A DNA stretch of 64,000 nucleotides from Pseudaeromonas paramecii. Lineage in GTDB: Bacteria > Pseudomonadota > Gammaproteobacteria > Enterobacterales > Aeromonadaceae. Shown here one piece after another: positions 60,371 through 64,000 of this stretch (its first letter is position 1; every line of letters starts with the position of its first letter). Location of the stretch: the NCBI RefSeq assembly GCF_039540575.1, contig NZ_BAABFC010000003.1:124001-188000 (forward strand), in the 5' to 3' direction. The position numbers and the translations under genes are program-made. The notes beneath the pieces were generated by a model, which searched no databases, had not been told where the DNA came from, and saw only the letters and a list, made by a program, of their open reading frames with translations.

Positions 60371-60387
60371 GAATTCGTAACGAATTC
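60371..60387. promoter_or_regulatory. Perfect palindrome, operator candidate
   Basis: GAATTCGTAACGAATTC, 8-bp arms around one base, 112 bp before the lipoprotein gene start and directly at the break of the truncated REP. Confidence 0.35.
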
Positions 60388-60499
60388 ATCGATGGCTGCC
60401 GCCGTTCTCCACCGGTATGGTGGCTTCAGGTGTCCGGTCTGGCCGGACGAAGAGAGCCGGGGCCGGATTGTCCGGCACCGTGACGAATTGGGTGTTTCC

Positions 60500-62077
60500 A
60501 TGAAGAGGATACTGTTAAGCGGTATCTGCCTGAGCCTTTTGGCAGGCTGTTTCGATTCGCCCTCGCCCCAGGCGACGGGGGCCGGGCCAGTCATGCCATC
60601 GACCGCGTCGGCCACCCTGCTGCCGCCCAGCGATCCACCGGGTGCCCTGCCCGGTGCCGCCTCGGGCGCCCTGCCGGTTCCCCCCTCCGGGGCCAGGCCT
60701 GCCGCACCACTAGGCTCGGGGGGCGATCGTCAGGGGCTGCCACCGGGTGGTCCGGGCAGACAGAACATGGGGGGCGGCCCGGGTGGTCAACCCCCAGGGC
60801 CACCGCCTGGCGGCATGGCCGGGGGACCAGGCGGCCCACTGCCGGGCCCGCCCCCCGGGGGCTTCGGGCCTGGCGGGCAGGGTGGCCCCGGAGGCGCGGA
60901 CAAGGTAGAGACGGGGCACGGCGCCCTGGTGCTGGCTGCAGGGCAGCAGCTCAAGGGCGGCGTCTATGGCTCCAGCCAGGCGGATGAGAACGCCATCCGG
61001 GCCGACGGCAACACCCGGGCCCGGCTGCTGGATGTGACGGTAGAAAAGAACGCCGGGGCGGCCAGCAACAACGAGGCCTCCAGCTTCTATGGCCTGAACG
61101 CCGCCGTGTTAGCCCTGGGCCAGGCGCACCTGACCCTGGAGGGGGGCTCGGTGCAGGCCTCCGCCGAGGGGGCCACCGGGGTGTTCGCCTATGACGGCGC
61201 CACCATCTACCTGCAGGACACGGACATCCAGGTCACAGGCGGTAACGCCGGGGGGATCGAGGTGGCCGGTGGCGGCACCCTATATGCCCGCAACCTGACG
61301 GTGAGTTCGGCGGACAAGGCGGCAATCCGCAGCGACCGGGGCGGCGGCAAGCTGTTGGTGGAAGGCGGCCGCTATCGCACCCAGGGGCATCTGGGGGCGC
61401 CGGTGATCTACAGCACGGCGGATATCCAGGTGCACGATGCCAGCCTGATGGCGCTGGACTCGGAGGCGGTGGTCATCGAGGGGTTCAACTCGGTGAGCCT
61501 GGTGAACAGCCAGCTAAGCGGGCACATGCAGGGGAGCTATGATCCGGCGGCCAGCGACAATCCGCGCACCGTGATGCTCTACCAGAGCATGTCCGGCGAT
61601 GCGAACGAGGGTACCAGCCACTTCAGCATGCAGGGCGGCAGCCTGGCCTCCGGCAACGGCGATCTGTTTTATGTCACCAACACCGCCAGCATCATAGACC
61701 TGCACCAAGTGGCTGTGACCCCTGCCCAGGGTGCCTGGCTGCTGAAGGTGGCAGGCAATGATGGCGCCCGGGGTTGGGGCCGAGTCGGCGCCAACGGCGG
61801 CCGCTGCACCCTGAACCTGACTGCCCAGCTCCTGACCGGTGACATACGGGTGGATGCCATCTCCAGCCTGACCCTGAACCTGAGACGGGGATCTGTCCTG
61901 ACCGGCACCATCAACGCCGACGGCACCCAGGCCCAGTCCCTGGTGGTGAGCCTGGATGCCGGCAGCCGCTGGATCCTGACCCAGGACAGCCATATCACGG
62001 CCCTGCAGGGCGACCACCAGGGGCTGGATCTCAACGGTCACCAGCTCTACGTGGCCGGTCAGCCGTTTACCCCCTAG
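60500..62077 (+). CDS. Lipoprotein with Gly/Pro-rich linker and beta-helix domain
   Basis: 525 residues. The signal peptide ends in the lipobox LLAGC (Cys15). Residues about 20-85 are Ala/Pro-rich, and 86-138 form a Gly-Pro segment with repeated GGPGG and PGPPPGG motifs. The rest is made of short beta strands with recurring Gly-Asn turns (NAAVLALGQAHLTLEGG, GVFAYDGATIYLQDTDI), typical of a right-handed parallel beta-helix. No catalytic motif was recognised. It may be a surface-exposed adhesin or carbohydrate-binding protein. ATG 60500 was chosen for the lipoprotein signal. Confidence 0.7.
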   Translation: MKRILLSGICLSLLAGCFDSPSPQATGAGPVMPSTASATLLPPSDPPGALPGAASGALPVPPSGARPAAPLGSGGDRQGLPPGGPGRQNMGGGPGGQPPGPPPGGMAGGPGGPLPGPPPGGFGPGGQGGPGGADKVETGHGALVLAAGQQLKGGVYGSSQADENAIRADGNTRARLLDVTVEKNAGAASNNEASSFYGLNAAVLALGQAHLTLEGGSVQASAEGATGVFAYDGATIYLQDTDIQVTGGNAGGIEVAGGGTLYARNLTVSSADKAAIRSDRGGGKLLVEGGRYRTQGHLGAPVIYSTADIQVHDASLMALDSEAVVIEGFNSVSLVNSQLSGHMQGSYDPAASDNPRTVMLYQSMSGDANEGTSHFSMQGGSLASGNGDLFYVTNTASIIDLHQVAVTPAQGAWLLKVAGNDGARGWGRVGANGGRCTLNLTAQLLTGDIRVDAISSLTLNLRRGSVLTGTINADGTQAQSLVVSLDAGSRWILTQDSHITALQGDHQGLDLNGHQLYVAGQPFTP

Positions 62078-62107
62078 CCAAGCCGCTTGGGCAGAGGTGC
62101 AATCAAC

Positions 62108-62133
62108 AGGAACCGCACGCTGTTCCTTTTTTA
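62108..62133 (+). terminator. Terminator after the beta-helix gene
   Basis: Arms AGGAAC and GTTCCT around CGCACGCT, followed by a run of five to six T. Confidence 0.6.
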
Positions 62134-62269
62134 TGGTGATTGCGCCGCATGGATGAACGGCGACAGGCAGTGGGTTTACACAGCTAGATGCGGCGATTGT
62201 CGTTACGCTCCCCGTCTGGCCAAAGAGAGCCGATGGCCCGGACGACGGGTGTGCCGCGGCGCCCGCCTC

Positions 62270-63160
62270 CTACTCCCCCCGCGCCTGCAACAGCAGGCAG
62301 CCCAGTATCAAGCCCATGCCCAGCCAACCCAGGGCGGGGATGGGTTCCCCCACCACGGTCACCGCCAGCAGGGCGGCCACCACCGGCTCGAACAGGGTCA
62401 GCAGGGTGGCCTGGCTGGCCGCCACGTGGCGCAGGGCAAAGCCGAAGGCCAGGTAGCCGAGAAACATGGGCACCAGGGCCATGTAGCCCACCACCAGCAG
62501 GTTGCCGACGGGGGCCGTCAGGTGACTGCCGGTGAGCAGCAGGCTGGGCAGCAACAGCAGGGCGCCGAGGCCGAACAGGCTGCCCATGGCGGCCTGGGAG
62601 CGGATGCCGCCGGCAATCAGCCGCTTGGCCACCCAGGAGTAGAGGGCATAGGTGAAACCGGCCAGCAGCCCCAGCAGGGTGCCGATCACCGGGGCCGGCG
62701 CCGAGGCCGGCGCGGCGCCCGGCAGGCTCAGCAGCGCCAGGCCGATGACCCCCAGGGCGAAGCTCAGCCACCAGCGGCGGCTCACCGCGCCACCTTGGCC
62801 GATCAGACACTCCAGCAGCAGGGTGAAGAAGGGGGCGGTGCCGATGGAGATGACGGTGCCGATGGCCACCCCCGCCAGGCGCATGGCGCTGTAAAAGGCC
62901 AGCGGGTAGACGGCGATGGCCAGGGCGCCGGTGAGCACCAAGGGCCAGTGGGCCTGCAGGGCAGCCAGCGCCCGGTGGATATGCCGCCAGGCCAGCAGGG
63001 TCTGCAACAGGCCACCCACCCCCATGGCGAAGGCGCCGATGGCCAAGGGGCTCAGGGCCTGGGAGAAGCTGGCGACCGTGCCCGTGGTGCCCCACAGCAA
63101 GGAGGCCAGCAGGACGGCGGCACGGGCCTGGGGCACTGGGGCGGACAGACGGGCAAGCAT
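62270..63160 (-). CDS. DMT-family (EamA) transporter
   Basis: 296 residues with ten hydrophobic helices in two EamA repeats (LLASLLWGTTGTVASF at the start; LAGFTYALYSWVAKRL and the second-repeat end EPVVAALLAVTVVGE). It is an inner-membrane metabolite or drug exporter of unknown substrate. AAGGA lies 7 bp before ATG 63160. It lies downstream of the AraC gene on the same... strand with 125 bp between them only in reverse order: the AraC gene starts farther right, so it may regulate this transporter. Confidence 0.85.
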   Translation of the reverse strand: MLARLSAPVPQARAAVLLASLLWGTTGTVASFSQALSPLAIGAFAMGVGGLLQTLLAWRHIHRALAALQAHWPLVLTGALAIAVYPLAFYSAMRLAGVAIGTVISIGTAPFFTLLLECLIGQGGAVSRRWWLSFALGVIGLALLSLPGAAPASAPAPVIGTLLGLLAGFTYALYSWVAKRLIAGGIRSQAAMGSLFGLGALLLLPSLLLTGSHLTAPVGNLLVVGYMALVPMFLGYLAFGFALRHVAASQATLLTLFEPVVAALLAVTVVGEPIPALGWLGMGLILGCLLLQARGE

Positions 63161-63285
63161 GGTGATTCCTTTTGAGACCTGCAGACAACCCGGCCAGCAT
63201 AGGGTATGCGCTGGCCTATTAGTTTGCCGAACGGACGCTTTTGTTGCCAAAACGGCCGCACCTACCGCCGGCTCAGCGGCGCGCC

Positions 63286-63993
63286 TTAGCCGCGGAACTG
63301 GCGGGGCGAGAGGCCGGTGTGGCGGGTGAAGCGGCGGCTGAAGGCCGACACATCGCCGTAGCCCACCTGCTCGGCCACCTGCTGCACCGGCAGGTCAGTG
63401 TGGGTCAGCAGGGCGCGGGCCTTCTCCATCCGCTGGCGGATCAGGTACTGGTGGACGCTGAGATCCAGCTGGGCGGTGAACAGCTTCTTGAACTGGGTGG
63501 GCGACAGGCAGGCCACCGCCGCCAGCTCGGCGATGGTCAGGGGCTCGGCCAGCCGTTCGGCGATCACCGCCTGCACCGCCCGGATGCGAGGATCCCGCGG
63601 TCTGTCCTGGGCCTGGCGGGCCAGCAGCTGGCAAAACAACGGCAGCAGGGCCGACTCCAGCTCAGGATCCAAGTGATGTTGCAGTTGGCACTCGACGAAG
63701 GTCAGGTAGGCCTGCAGTGGCGGGCTGACCGCAAACACCCGGCCCGGCAGGGCCAGCAGGCCGGCGGGCAGGTTGTCCAGATCCGCGACCATGAAGCGGG
63801 CCGCCTCATCGGCGCGAAAGTCGTGGGCCTCCCCGGCGGGGATCACCACACACTCCCCCACCGCCACCTTGCCGGTGAAGCCGGCCAGCTCGATGCGGAT
63901 CACCCCCTGCAGGGGCAGCACCAGCTGGTGAAAGGCGTGGGCGTGACGCTGCCGCTGCCGGCTGTAGCGACGTATGCTCAGACTGTTGGGCAT
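63286..63993 (-). CDS. AraC family regulator with N-terminal cupin
   Basis: 235 residues. The cupin part (HAHAFHQLVLPLQG and VIPAGEAHDF) precedes two helix-turn-helix motifs (LTIAELAAVACLSPTQFKK and VAEQVGYGDVSAFSRRF). It is upstream of the EamA transporter gene on the same strand and may control it. The ATG lies 7 bp from the window edge, so the upstream region cannot be examined. Effector unknown. Confidence 0.85.
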   Translation of the reverse strand: MPNSLSIRRYSRQRQRHAHAFHQLVLPLQGVIRIELAGFTGKVAVGECVVIPAGEAHDFRADEAARFMVADLDNLPAGLLALPGRVFAVSPPLQAYLTFVECQLQHHLDPELESALLPLFCQLLARQAQDRPRDPRIRAVQAVIAERLAEPLTIAELAAVACLSPTQFKKLFTAQLDLSVHQYLIRQRMEKARALLTHTDLPVQQVAEQVGYGDVSAFSRRFTRHTGLSPRQFRG

Positions 63994-64000
63994 GCAGACC

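Larger units (their letters stand above)
59861..60499. other. Long non-coding stretch upstream of the beta-helix lipoprotein
   Basis: About 640 bp with no supported gene. It contains a truncated REP-like element (60344-60370) joined to a perfect palindrome (60371-60387). The open frames present are short and lack family resemblance. Confidence 0.55.

Overview
The window is GC-rich gammaproteobacterial chromosome. The block gppA-rhlB / trxA-rho and the block ubiD-fre / ubiK-recQ / rarD, with E. coli-like protein lengths and sequences, point to Aeromonadaceae. High GC and strong GC3 bias suggest a Zobellella- or Oceanimonas-like genome; this is inferred from content, not from a database search. 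No rRNA, tRNA, CRISPR array or integrase gene was seen.

Layout. 1-5102: putrescine/polyamine ABC importer (ydcS end, ydcT, ydcU, ydcV) with patD, the E. coli ydcSTUV-patD order. 5770-12388: guanine deaminase, PPK2, a cold-shock/DUF1294 fusion, GNAT, a FIST-chemoreceptor fusion, an HTH-2TM regulator and a small lipoprotein. 12452-19340: a MINPP-type phosphatase lipoprotein with a tandem Pho box, LysR, a GH4 6-phospho-alpha-glucosidase, an NTF2-like protein, AraC and an Fsr-type exporter. About 20.0-24.9 kb: an AT-rich island of same-strand genes (membrane-anchored PD-(D/E)XK nuclease, HEPN-like protein, three membrane or transmembrane proteins, and a second nuclease broken by an in-frame TAA). 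One spacer has the full geometry of an integron attC site. 25208-30095: EAL phosphodiesterase, small membrane protein, GNAT, SDR, TauE/SafE and a class III aminotransferase. 30147-44109: periplasmic sensor, RND pump pair, and a TonB receptor / YfiR / hybrid histidine kinase / REC-PAS-GGDEF-EAL signalling module. 44168-57842: core genes (gppA, rhlB, trxA, rho, ddl, ubiD, fre, ubiK, recQ, rarD) with an AbiTii-like gene beside recQ. 58339-63993: EF-hand membrane protein, TPMT-family methyltransferase, a Gly/Pro-linker beta-helix lipoprotein, an EamA transporter and AraC.

The most unusual signals are (i) a dispersed intergenic element in five copies (about 5.2, 16.5, 19.4, 24.9 and 57.9 kb). Its central hairpin keeps a loop ending in TGCC while the stem bases change in compensating pairs, and a second module holds a different hairpin in nearly every copy. 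(ii) The AT-rich island, flanked by two inverted copies of this element, reads like an integron cassette cluster without integrase that carries nuclease/HEPN genes, so it is a possible anti-phage cargo. The repeats and the attC-like sites share the terminal strings GTTAGCCAGC or GTTACAAG, so the two observations may be connected.
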